DNA from: Vibrio agarilyticus
GTDB taxonomy: Bacteria > Pseudomonadota > Gammaproteobacteria > Enterobacterales > Vibrionaceae
Assembly (NCBI RefSeq): GCF_012641465.1
Contig: NZ_JABAIK010000012.1
Location: 1-64,000 of the forward strand
Direction of reading: 5' to 3'
Length of the DNA stretch: 64,000 nucleotides
Shown here: in pieces, positions 33,075-41,099 of the stretch
How positions within the stretch are numbered: position 1 is the stretch's first letter
Layout of the letters: every line of letters starts with the position of its first letter
Notes under the pieces: model-generated
What the model saw: the letters and a program-made list of their open reading frames with translations, nothing else
Told to the model about the DNA's origin: nothing
The model's database searches: none
Made by a program: the position numbers and the translations under genes

Positions 33075-34004
33075 CTAACTAAGTTGATCAACGATTTTTT
33101 GGTAAATCGCATCCGCAAGACGATGGCTTGCTAGGTTACGTTCGATGATGGCAGGCGCCAGCTGATTGCAACGCACCACGGTAAGCCAATCATCAATCAT
33201 GGCTGCAAAGCCTTTTGAATCGATCATGGGCGTCCAGTCAGGCAATTGCAGTTGAGTGACGGTTTGTCTCTGTGCGTGCTGGCCTTGAGTAAAGCTTGGA
33301 AATTCGTAACTTTGGTTGGTGAGGGCGATCTGGACTCGCTCGTTAGTATGACCAAACTCTCGGTCCATAACCGCTTGATAAAGTGTGCCGCTATTTTGCC
33401 ATTGTACTTCCAGCCTACTAAGCTTGGCGCCCTGCATCTGATAGGTCATCTGAACATTATCCAGTGTCGATTGCGCGCAGAGATTCACGCTATCGAGCGG
33501 ATGAATGAAGTCATCGAAAATAAAGGTTCGTATATCACCGGGTAGCTGGTAACGGTGCTTTTCCCAGCGAATTACCCGCAAATCAGTCATTGGTCCTTGC
33601 TGAAGGTGAGGCAAATGATGCGTCAGTATAGGTAAATGGCGGCGGTTAAAGCCGACATATAAAGGCGTCGCGTATTGTTCTGCGAGATCATACAACTGCT
33701 CGACTTGATTAACGTCGTCAGCAAGAGGTTTGTCGACAAAACTGGCGATGCGTTGTTTTAGAAAAAATGACGCAATTTCAAAATGACTCGACGTTGCCGA
33801 ATGGATCATCACCGCATCAACCTTCAAAGAGGGCAGGGCGCGATAATCTTGCACTGTTTCGTGAATTCGAAAACGTTTCGCGAGAGAGTCTAACGTCGTC
33901 TGATTGCGAGTGCAGAGAACCAGCTCAACATCAGAGCGTTGGGTGATAGTGGGGAGATAGGCTTTTTGAGCAATGTCGCCTAAACCGATCAAAGCAATTT
34001 TCAT
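33075..34004 (-). CDS. Gfo/Idh/MocA-family oxidoreductase (YceM/MviM-like)
   Basis: A 309-aa protein. N-terminal Rossmann domain with GLGDIAQKAYLP (about 7-18) and the family DKPLADD motif (about 91-97, usually EKP). The C-terminal alpha/beta domain begins with EKHRYQLPG. The length and the start MKIALIGLGDIAQKAYLPTI resemble E. coli YceM/MviM, whose substrate is unknown. It stands next to the alginate genes but lacks an operator-like site. A role in uronate reduction is possible but not supported. A GAGG site lies just before the ATG. Confidence 0.85.
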   Translation of the reverse strand: MKIALIGLGDIAQKAYLPTITQRSDVELVLCTRNQTTLDSLAKRFRIHETVQDYRALPSLKVDAVMIHSATSSHFEIASFFLKQRIASFVDKPLADDVNQVEQLYDLAEQYATPLYVGFNRRHLPILTHHLPHLQQGPMTDLRVIRWEKHRYQLPGDIRTFIFDDFIHPLDSVNLCAQSTLDNVQMTYQMQGAKLSRLEVQWQNSGTLYQAVMDREFGHTNERVQIALTNQSYEFPSFTQGQHAQRQTVTQLQLPDWTPMIDSKGFAAMIDDWLTVVRCNQLAPAIIERNLASHRLADAIYQKIVDQLS

Positions 34005-34029
34005 AACACCTCATGGCTTGTGAAAGAAG

Positions 34030-34311
34030 TATACCCAAGTGACTTCAAGATGCTGGATTCAGAGCCAACTCACTGAGCTGAGAGCAAGGCAAGCAACGCA
34101 GCGAAATAGCGAGTCTATTTTCAAGTTGTTTAACGCACTTTCGTTACAACAAAAAGCGGTTCAGTGATTGGCTCCCAAAGGGCGAGCTGCCTTGGCTCAT
34201 CAGCTTTGTTGACGATTTTCGATTGAGAACCACTCAATCTTCAAATCCTCGCCTCACTGATAAACCAAGTCATTCTCGCTGAACCATGCATCTTGAGGTT
34301 ACTTGGGTATA
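34030..34311. repeat. Long dispersed repeat (family A), complete copy
   Basis: Exactly 282 bp, same orientation as the copy at 27990. Left end TATACCCAAGTGACTTCAAG, right end CTTGAGGTTACTTGGGTATA. It lies between two divergent genes. Confidence 0.92.
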
Positions 34312-34514
34312 AATATTTCTTATTTATCTTCATTGATTGGTATTTTTGAGACAATGACAGATTTGATAATAATGAACAATTGGGACACTAACGAAATAGT
34401 GTGACAATCGTTAAATATTCGAGGCTGCTGTGGTTGGCCGCAGCAGCGTGTGCTTTGCTCTTACACAAGTCATAGCTTTGCTCAAAACGCAACGCTGAAG
34501 TGGAGGAGTGCTCG

Positions 34515-35063
34515 ATGAACAACGATGAGATTTTACCCGATGCTACCTTGGCAATAGAGAAATTTGTTGAGTTAGAAGAGCGGGGCGAACAGCCGATAGA
34601 AGCCACATTGGATGTTCAGCCAAGTGATGCGTTTCGCGCTTTGTGCCTTGAAGGACCGGATGAATCCTACACTGGGGGTTATCTAGTCGCGGATCAAATA
34701 CTCGACTTAGCCAGTCAACTTTTGGACGACTATTGTGACGAATTGGTCGCTCAACTTGCGCAAGCAAAATCACTCGATGACAGTGCGATTGAAGAGTACC
34801 GCGATGCAATTCGCTACTATTTTAAACGCGGTTTAGCTGTGGCCTGTGTCGATAAGGCGGTTGAGTCCGAATACGCTGCAACTCAGATTTTCACCCCTCA
34901 AGAGTCAGACCCCAATGATGACTTGTTGGCGCAAGTTGAGCTTTTTATGGACTCTGTCGCCCAGGTGAGCCAAACATCGCACACTCTAGGGAGTCAATAC
35001 GTTAGCGAAATGTTTGCCGCAATGTTGGAAAATGGCTCGGAGGATCAGCAAGATTTTGAGTAG
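34515..35063 (+). CDS. Hypothetical acidic protein
   Basis: A 182-aa protein, very acidic, with mostly helical composition and no signal peptide or membrane segment. I do not recognise the family. ATG 34515 is preceded by an excellent GGAGGAG site (34502-34508); an in-frame GTG at 34500 would overlap that site. It appears to be a single-gene unit. An imperfectly U-tracted hairpin follows at 35096. Confidence 0.7.
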   Translation: MNNDEILPDATLAIEKFVELEERGEQPIEATLDVQPSDAFRALCLEGPDESYTGGYLVADQILDLASQLLDDYCDELVAQLAQAKSLDDSAIEEYRDAIRYYFKRGLAVACVDKAVESEYAATQIFTPQESDPNDDLLAQVELFMDSVAQVSQTSHTLGSQYVSEMFAAMLENGSEDQQDFE

Positions 35064-35095
35064 GGTGGCCGAAATACGCTCTAGCCAAGAGATTT

Positions 35096-35128
35096 AAAGA
35101 TGCAGGATTGTGGGTTGTCTGCATCTTT
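35096..35128 (+). terminator. Hairpin after the acidic hypothetical gene
   Basis: AAAGATGCAG and CTGCATCTTT form a perfect 10-bp stem with a 13-base loop, followed by GTGTC. Terminator-like, but without a good U-tract. Confidence 0.5.
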
Positions 35129-35294
35129 GTGTCATTAAGGATAGATGCGGCTTTGAAATAAAGTGAAAAAAGTCATTTGACGTTTTAATGCTATTGATTT
35201 TTATGTTTTTTTTATAGTTTTCCACAGAAACTGTGAATAAAAAATGGTGTGATTGCTAGCGTGTTTTGTTTGCTTTGATAGCAATAACGTGTGG

Positions 35295-35543
35295 CTAGTC
35301 AAATAAAGAGGTGATGTTTCCCCTTCTTTCAAAGCATGCGGCAATATCATGATAAAAGTTATCAAAGCAATCACGTGCTTGTTTTTCTGGGTTAAGCTCA
35401 TCAAGAATGAAGTGGTTATCCCAACTCCACGGCTGACCCCAAGGTTCACTGTGGTCTAAGTCTGCTTCTCCGAACCCTTCCATTTGCCAAAGAGCGTAAA
35501 ACTCGGCAGTAAAACGCTGTTCAATTTTGGTTTTATCGCTCAT
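35295..35543 (-). CDS. Small hypothetical protein
   Basis: An 82-aa acidic protein rich in aromatic residues (WQMEGFGEADLDHSEPWGQP). There is no signal or membrane segment. It is supported by a good GGAAGGGG site before the ATG. Family not recognised. It is isolated on the minus strand, with gene-free stretches on both sides. Confidence 0.6.
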   Translation of the reverse strand: MSDKTKIEQRFTAEFYALWQMEGFGEADLDHSEPWGQPWSWDNHFILDELNPEKQARDCFDNFYHDIAACFERRGNITSLFD

Positions 35544-35863
35544 TTTGCCCCTTCCATGATGTTGTAATGGTTCATAGATAGCACGTCTTGGCCAAGGAAA
35601 TTGGCGATGGCGCTATTAATATTTTTACCAAACTTAAGTATTAGCCAACACAGCGAATCTTGCCAAGATAACGAGACATAATGGCAAATTGATGAGACTT
35701 CGATGACGAATCTATGTCACCGCTATTCACAGCCATTACACTCAAACTTAATGGTTATACCCAAGTGACCTCAAGATGCAGGTAGGCGACACGCTCCTCA
35801 ATGCCGCTGAATCTTCCAGTTGTAAGGCAAAAAACTGCTTGGGTGAGGCTTAGGGGAACAAGT
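35544..35863. other. Intergenic region with a partial repeat
   Basis: 320 bp without a gene. TATACCCAAGTGACCTCAAG at 35756 begins like family A but goes on as family B (GCAGGTAGGCGAC) and breaks off near 35797. It holds the promoter of the downstream gene; nothing else is evident. Confidence 0.5.
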
Positions 35864-36388
35864 GTGAACAGTGTTGGAACACAGCGCAAACTGAGTTGGC
35901 TAGAAAATGGTTCTATTGGCATTGCCACTTTGCTTTGCGGCCTGATGGTCGGGCTTTTTTGGTCCCATAGTCAGCACATCGGCGTGGCTCTCGCACAGCT
36001 CGATGGTAAGACGTTTGCACAAGTTCAGAGCGTGCTCCACGTACGCCATCGCCAGTTGGAATCCTCTTTACTGTTTTTTGGTACGGCAATCGTGATGATG
36101 ATTGCTGTGATAGTGAATGTCTCTTGTTGGAACAGTTCGTCATTTTGGCTCATGGCGTTGGCGGCTCTCATCTATTTTGTGGGTGTGTTGTATGTGACGC
36201 GGCAATTTACACATCCCCTTGCCATGGTCATCGACAGTTGGGATCACAACGCACTGCCAACCGATTGGCAACAAGTGCGAGCAAAATGGCTTTACGCGCA
36301 GCAGTTTCGTTTCGTGACAGCGGCCGTCGCCTTTACTGCCTGCATGTCTGCGATAGTGCTGCGAGCAAATTTAGCACTGCACCGGTAG
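35864..36388 (+). CDS. DUF1772-like membrane protein
   Basis: A 174-aa protein with four transmembrane helices (about 18-38, 68-88, 92-112, 148-168). The segment THPLAMVIDSWDHNALPTDW followed by R-x2-W and R is close to the DUF1772 (anthrone-oxygenase-like) pattern. Biochemical role unknown. The open frame starts at ATG 35801, but those residues come from the partial repeat. GTG 35864 with GGGGA 6 bases upstream is the better start. Confidence 0.62.
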   Translation: MNSVGTQRKLSWLENGSIGIATLLCGLMVGLFWSHSQHIGVALAQLDGKTFAQVQSVLHVRHRQLESSLLFFGTAIVMMIAVIVNVSCWNSSSFWLMALAALIYFVGVLYVTRQFTHPLAMVIDSWDHNALPTDWQQVRAKWLYAQQFRFVTAAVAFTACMSAIVLRANLALHR

Positions 36389-36535
36389 CCAGGCACCGTT
36401 AGCCAGAAAACACGGCATCTGATCACGTCGTGAGCATCGATGAACGTGATGGGCCAGTCCCTGACTTTGGTACAAAGAGCACTACAGCTTCAAGTAGAAC
36501 AGGTATAGATAAATATAAAGCAAAGGAGCTAAGTA

Positions 36536-37693
36536 ATGAGTCAATCGAGTCATCGCTGGACACGACGTCAATTGTTGGTTGCGGCAGGCTTAATCTCTTC
36601 AGGCTACACGCTGTTATCTTCCTCAAAGTTTGTCTCGCCTGTGCAGGCAGAAAATCGTCTGATTAATTTGCCGAATCAAAGTTGGAAAATGCCCTTTGAA
36701 GGGGCGCCGCACCGTCGCACTTGGATGGTATTTGGTGCCAGTGGTGAGTTCTGGGGGCGTCGCTGGCTTCCTGCTGCGCAAAATAATTTGGCTGAGTTGG
36801 CATTAACCATTGCGCGTTATGAACCTGTCACTATGTTGGTTCGTTCACGTGAACTGGGACATGTCCGCGGGTTAGTTGGGGATAAAGTGGAACTGGTGAC
36901 CGCGGAAATGGATGATATTTGGACGCGAGATATTGCGCCGATATTTATTCAGCGAACGCTTGGCGAGCGGAATCAAAGCCAACAGGCCGCGCTCAACCTC
37001 AACTTTAATGGTTGGGGGGAACAACAACTGCATCGTTATGATAAAAATGTCGCCAGTGAAATTGCCGAACTCGCGCATGTAAGAGAGATTAATGCGCCCT
37101 TAGTGGTCGATGGATGCGGGATTGATGTCGATGGCGCAGGCACAGCAATGATCACCGAAAGCAGTGTGCTCACTCCAAAACGCAATCCAGCGATGAACCG
37201 CATAAAAGCGGAGCAATTACTTGCACCTTATCTTGGCGTTAAAAAAATCATTTGGTTGGCTGGAGAGCGGGGAGATTATTTTCTTGGCAGCCGAATTGGT
37301 CGCTATGCGAGGTTTGTTGGGCCCGGGCATGTTGTGGTAAGCGTGACTAATAGCAAAAACTCACCACATTATGAATTGTTACAGCGTCACCTTAAGCTGT
37401 TGCGAACCGCTAGAGATGCGCAGGGCCGACAATTAACGATTGATACGATTCCTCTGCCCAATCGAGTGCGACCACGATTTAATAATGGTAATTTTGCATC
37501 TGGGTATCTTGGCTTTTATCTCTGCAATGGCGCGCTTATTATGCCGCGCTATGGCGATCCCAGCGCCGATGAGAACGCTAAACAGCAGTTGGCTCTGTTG
37601 TTTCCAGGCCGCGCCATTGAGATGCTCAATGCCGATGCGCTTGCGGCGCGAGGTGGTAGTATTCGATGTGCAACGCAACCAGAGCCGAAATGA
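36536..37693 (+). CDS. Tat-exported agmatine/peptidyl-arginine deiminase homologue with altered active site
   Basis: A 385-aa protein of the Porphyromonas-type PAD/agmatine deiminase family. The N-terminus WTRRQLLVAAG is a Tat signal. The family-type DDIWTRDIAP (about 123-132), DVDGAGT and the final GGS-x2-C with Cys (GGSIRCATQ, near 377) are present. The usual central G-H-[IV]-D motif reads SRIGRYARF here, so the catalytic His and Asp are replaced by Arg and Gly. His before the active Cys is also Arg. It probably lacks normal deiminase activity. GGAG lies before the ATG. Confidence 0.78.
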   Translation: MSQSSHRWTRRQLLVAAGLISSGYTLLSSSKFVSPVQAENRLINLPNQSWKMPFEGAPHRRTWMVFGASGEFWGRRWLPAAQNNLAELALTIARYEPVTMLVRSRELGHVRGLVGDKVELVTAEMDDIWTRDIAPIFIQRTLGERNQSQQAALNLNFNGWGEQQLHRYDKNVASEIAELAHVREINAPLVVDGCGIDVDGAGTAMITESSVLTPKRNPAMNRIKAEQLLAPYLGVKKIIWLAGERGDYFLGSRIGRYARFVGPGHVVVSVTNSKNSPHYELLQRHLKLLRTARDAQGRQLTIDTIPLPNRVRPRFNNGNFASGYLGFYLCNGALIMPRYGDPSADENAKQQLALLFPGRAIEMLNADALAARGGSIRCATQPEPK

Positions 37694-37730
37694 GTTTGGG
37701 TTAGTCGCTAATGAGAGGTAAAATAATACT

Positions 37731-37857
37731 TATACCCAAGCAACTTGAAGTTGCAGGTAGGGGACCAGCGAACAAAGCCTCTGAGCATAGATAGACTATG
37801 TGATGAGGTTTGTGAGTGCCCGTCAACACCGCTGCAACTTCAAGTAGGAAGGGTATA
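37731..37857. repeat. Short dispersed repeat (family B), compact copy
   Basis: A 127-bp copy, left end TATACCCAAGCAACTTGAAG, right end CTTCAAGTAGGAAGGGTATA. It is joined without a gap to the 33-bp minimal element at 37856. Confidence 0.9.
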
Positions 37858-37888
37858 TACCCAAACAACTTCAAGTGGAAAGGGTATA
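37856..37888. repeat. Minimal family B element (ends only)
   Basis: A 33-bp element that consists of the left end TATACCCAAACAACTTCAAG joined directly to the right end TGGAAAGGGTATA. The whole body is missing. It sits 20 bp before a start codon. Confidence 0.75.
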
Positions 37889-37908
37889 TCGAGATAAGGC
37901 GAAAAGTA

Positions 37909-38265
37909 ATGGATGTAACTAAGCTCGAGCAGTATTTAGCTCAAAAACAGTACCGTTTTAAAACCGTAACTGGTGGTGTCGCAATTAATTTGGGATTTCT
38001 AATTGGCCGCGTTCATGTCGGCTGGGATGCAGCGCAGCAGCAGTTTAATTTCAATGATAAGGCCCGCTGGTTTAGCCATGTGTTAGTCATAGGTTTGCTA
38101 GGATATTTTTTAGTAACGAATTGGCATGTCTACACTGACGTTCAGCTTAAAGTTTGCATTGCGGTGACCATTGCAATGGCGGGGTCGCTGAGCTACAAAG
38201 AGTGGCGGATTGGCAAGTTAAAAAATGAGCTTAATCAAGCGTTTGACATTAATCAAAGCCACTAA
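37909..38265 (+). CDS. Hypothetical small membrane protein
   Basis: A 118-aa protein with two hydrophobic segments (about 60-78, 83-101). The rest is basic and soluble in character. Family not recognised. ATG 37909 is chosen: AAGGCG lies 9 bases upstream, while the longer open frame from 37816 translates repeat DNA. Confidence 0.6.
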   Translation: MDVTKLEQYLAQKQYRFKTVTGGVAINLGFLIGRVHVGWDAAQQQFNFNDKARWFSHVLVIGLLGYFLVTNWHVYTDVQLKVCIAVTIAMAGSLSYKEWRIGKLKNELNQAFDINQSH

Positions 38266-38425
38266 GAATGCAAAGCTCGTGCGTCTCAAGAGGAAGATTG
38301 ATACACAATCATAGCGCGACTCCATCGCATGTGTGAAATTGCCTGCTAAGCTTGGTCTATAAACCATGACATACCCAGAATAATTGAGATTTCAGTATGA
38401 CGGGTATTAAGACCAAGGAGCCGCT

Positions 38426-38671
38426 ATGCTAGGTGAAGTCCATTCATTAGAACTTGATTTTCCCGAGATGAAAGATGTGATCGCAACGTTAATCGCGACC
38501 GATCATGACTTTGCTAATGACAACAAAAACTACAACGAACTTGACCGAAAAATTCGCAAACTTGAGCTGAATGACTCGCCCGTAAGTGACGAAGAGATGA
38601 CGCATATGAAGCTTGAACGAGCAGAAATGAAAGACTCGCTCTATGGGCGTTTATTGCGCGCTAAAGAATAA
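38426..38671 (+). CDS. YdcH/DUF465-family protein
   Basis: An 81-aa helical protein. The spacing of FPEMKDVIATLIATDHDFAN, ELDRKIRKLE and the closing MTHMKLERAEMKDSLYGRLL is that of DUF465 (YdcH), a short coiled-coil family of unknown function. An AAGGAG site precedes the ATG. A family A fragment (38710-38758) lies between the gene and its terminator. Confidence 0.85.
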   Translation: MLGEVHSLELDFPEMKDVIATLIATDHDFANDNKNYNELDRKIRKLELNDSPVSDEEMTHMKLERAEMKDSLYGRLLRAKE

Positions 38672-38709
38672 CTAGGGCTTCAGCTCGGTGCTATTTTAGT
38701 TTTAACGTA

Positions 38710-38758
38710 TATACCCAAGTGACTTCAAGATGCTGGATTTAGAGCCAGCACACTGAGT
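38710..38758. repeat. Partial family A repeat
   Basis: The first 49 bp of a family A element (TATACCCAAGTGACTTCAAG, then TGCTGGATTTAGAGCCAGC). It ends abruptly at the terminator stem at 38761. Confidence 0.75.
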
Positions 38759-38760
38759 AT

Positions 38761-38797
38761 AAAGGGACTGACATTTTAACATGACGTCCCTTTTTAT
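38761..38797 (+). terminator. Terminator after the DUF465 gene
   Basis: AAAGGGAC pairs with GTCCCTTT around a 17-base loop, followed by TT. The stem lies directly after the truncated repeat. Confidence 0.7.
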
Positions 38798-38823
38798 TGG
38801 GTGCGACCCTGAGCTGTAATATT

Positions 38824-39714
38824 ATGAATCTTGACCACCTCACGCTATTTGTTCGGCTTGCTAACACTCTCAATATCAGCGCCGCAGGCGCAGAGTTGGG
38901 GTTATCTCCAGCCCTAGCAAGTGGCCATTTAAACAAATTAGAACAAGAGCTTGGGGTTCGGTTAGTGCACCGAACTACTCGCAAAGTGTCGTTAACCGAA
39001 GAGGGCAAAGCCTTTTTGCCTCATGCTGAAGAGCTGCTCAATCGCGTTGAGCAGGCAAAGGCCTCGGTGGGGATGGGGGCGATTTCACCCAGTGGCACGC
39101 TGCGCATTACCGCGCCGGCTTCGTTTGGTTGCATGCATTTAATGCCGGCAATGAAAGGGTTTCTTGCTGCGTATCCTGATTTAAGCGTTGATCTTCATTT
39201 TTCTGACTCGATCATTGATATGGTCGAGGGTGGGTTTGATCTCGCTATTCGCAACGCTTCGTTGCAAGATTCAACCCTAGTGGCAAGAAAATTGGCCAGC
39301 GACACACGAATTCTGTGCGCAGCGCCAGATTATATTGCTCAATACGGCTTGCCCACTCACCCTAAAGATCTGATCCACTACCAGTGTATTAATCTAGGAA
39401 AAATTGACAGTTGGACCTTTCGCACCCCTGACGGCAACGTGTCCATAAAGCCCCATGGCCGAGTGAAAACCGACAATGGAGAGGCGCTGCGAGATGCCAG
39501 CGTGGCAGGGCTCGGTATCGGGCTCAACTCGCTCTGGAGTGTTTATCAGCACTTAGAGCAAGGCACACTCATTCCGGTGTTAAGTGATTTTCCGCTGGAA
39601 AATACCACTGCAATTTGGGCGCTGTATCCAAGCTCGCGGCTGGTGGCACCTAAGGTTCGTGCGTTTATCGACTATATGATTGAGTATATTGGTACGCCGC
39701 CTTACTGGGAGTGA
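38824..39714 (+). CDS. LysR-family transcriptional regulator
   Basis: A 296-aa LysR protein. N-terminal winged HTH (about 1-60: NLDHLTLFVRLANTLNISAA, LGLSPALASGHLNKLEQELG, LVHRTTRKVSLTEEG) and a substrate-binding domain of two Rossmann-like lobes (about 90-290). The sequence GTLRITAPASFG and RNASLQDSTLVARKL are typical of the CrgA/AaeR-like group. Target genes unknown; no divergent partner is present. ATG 38824 is preferred as the MNLDHL start is characteristic. A longer frame from TTG 38797 would start in the terminator. Confidence 0.92.
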   Translation: MNLDHLTLFVRLANTLNISAAGAELGLSPALASGHLNKLEQELGVRLVHRTTRKVSLTEEGKAFLPHAEELLNRVEQAKASVGMGAISPSGTLRITAPASFGCMHLMPAMKGFLAAYPDLSVDLHFSDSIIDMVEGGFDLAIRNASLQDSTLVARKLASDTRILCAAPDYIAQYGLPTHPKDLIHYQCINLGKIDSWTFRTPDGNVSIKPHGRVKTDNGEALRDASVAGLGIGLNSLWSVYQHLEQGTLIPVLSDFPLENTTAIWALYPSSRLVAPKVRAFIDYMIEYIGTPPYWE

Positions 39715-40202
39715 GCATTAGCTATCTGAAATCAGGTCTAATCAAGCTTGTCAGAGTGTGCCCCTCTTGCTTTGTAACGAAAAGCGCTACTACTTCAAAT
39801 CGGAAGGGGGCGGATCGTTATGGCAATGCTAACAAAAAGAAATGCATATACTTTTGTTGATCTTTATATTTGGTTATGTTGCACTTTTGTTTCAATGAAA
39901 AATAAGTGCTGAAATTTTATGCTGAAATATTATGAGTTTTGGTGTTTGATTCTGATATTGACGCTTATGTTATTCTCATTCAAAAAATGCACAATATAAA
40001 TGATATTAATATCAATTTGGTTGGTGATTTTTGAGTTATTGCTCGATTTTTTTGTTTGCCTCATTGTCTGATTTAATATTTATATTATTTAATTTTATTA
40101 ATAAAGTATCGTGCCGAAATTTGAAGAGATATAAAACATCCTTATAATGGACGCGGTATAGGGCATTAACTCTATATTGACCATTTGAAAATTAAGGGAA
40201 GA
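39715..40202. other. AT-rich control region of the tad locus
   Basis: A 488-bp gene-free stretch. It starts with a fragment of family B (39771-39808, TTTGTAACGAAAAGC and a degenerate CTTCAAATCGGAAGGGG). The rest is very AT-rich, as for H-NS-bound regions, and ends in the flp promoter. Confidence 0.6.
40121..40148 (+). promoter_or_regulatory. Sigma-70 promoter of the tad locus
   Basis: TTGAAG (40121-40126) and a perfect TATAAT (40143-40148) with a 16-bp spacer, 55 bp before the flp start. The element is the best -35/-10 pair in the region. Confidence 0.6.
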
Positions 40203-40418
40203 ATGATGCTAACAAAATTATTTGTAAAAACTCAGGTAGCACTTGAAAACTATAAGCAGGATCAGAATGGTGTTACTGCAGTTGAATATGGTTTGATTGC
40301 TGCTGCAATGGCAGCTCTTTTAGGAGTGATCTTCGCAGGCGATGGTAGCTTTGTAACGTCACTTAAAGGGGTATTTACAACTATAGCTACATCGCTATCT
40401 ACTCCTGGAATCAGTTAA
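40203..40418 (+). CDS. flp: Flp-type IVb pilin
   Basis: A 71-aa prepilin. After a short basic leader the sequence reads NGVTAVEYGLIAAAMAALLG. The Gly before VTAVEY is the prepilin-peptidase site, and Glu5 and Tyr6 of the mature protein are the Flp signature. It is the major subunit of the tad pilus used for surface attachment. The start at ATG 40203 (or 40206) has AGGGAAG upstream. A TTG at 40185 is less likely. Confidence 0.93.
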   Translation: MMLTKLFVKTQVALENYKQDQNGVTAVEYGLIAAAMAALLGVIFAGDGSFVTSLKGVFTTIATSLSTPGIS

Positions 40419-40425
40419 CAAGATA

Positions 40426-40851
40426 ATGTTAATTTACTATGGATGGCTATCTTGTATAGCCATTATTACAATTTATTTATTGTTCACAGATATAATTGAA
40501 AGAAAAATTAGTAATGGCGCTGTCGTACTTCTATTCATTATATGTTTTTCATTTAAGAAAGATATTATGAATGTATATTGGTTAGCGCCATTAGTGATTG
40601 TTTTTTTTGGCTTATTTTTATCTTATTTTGGGGTGTTGGGCGGTGGTGATACAAAATTATTCGCTGCGTATTCGATTGCAATAGATCCTGCGTTAATGCC
40701 AACAATCTTGGTGATCATTGGTCTTTGTGGTGGTGTGCTGTCTGTGATCTATTGGCTACTTAATAAATATCACTTAACCAAACAGCCCGGTATTCCCTAT
40801 GCGATTCCGATTGTAATTGGAGGCGTAATCGGGGTGCTGGCTTCAAATTAA
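40426..40851 (+). CDS. tadV: Prepilin peptidase TadV/CpaA (A24 family)
   Basis: A 141-aa membrane protein of about six helices. The two catalytic Asp residues of A24 peptidases are seen: FTDIIERKISN (about 21) and GGGDTK (about 67). It removes the leader of Flp and of the pseudopilins TadE and TadF. It follows flp with a 7-bp gap. A family B repeat begins 5 bp after its stop and separates it from rcpC. Confidence 0.9.
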   Translation: MLIYYGWLSCIAIITIYLLFTDIIERKISNGAVVLLFIICFSFKKDIMNVYWLAPLVIVFFGLFLSYFGVLGGGDTKLFAAYSIAIDPALMPTILVIIGLCGGVLSVIYWLLNKYHLTKQPGIPYAIPIVIGGVIGVLASN

Positions 40852-40855
40852 TTTA

Positions 40856-41008
40856 TATACCCGTCCTACTTGAAGTTGCAGCGATTTTCTGCAAAAAATT
40901 AAAGGACAGGCGCTCACATACCTCATCACATCGTTATCTATGTTCACGAAGTGCTCAGAGGCTTTGTTCGTTGGTCGCCTACCTGCATCTTCAAGTTGTT
41001 TGGGTATA
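40856..41008. repeat. Short dispersed repeat (family B) inside the tad operon
   Basis: A 153-bp copy: left end TATACCCGTCCTACTTGAAG, right end CTTCAAGTTGTTTGGGTATA, with the 11-bp ACGAAGTGCTC insert. It lies between tadV and rcpC, so the tad mRNA should contain it. Confidence 0.9.
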
Positions 41009-41099
41009 AATAAAATAGGCTGCCATTTAGTAGCCAATGAATGCCATAGCAAAAAAATGTATGGCCCCAAAAGGAATTCGTCAGTCCATAGGGAATATA

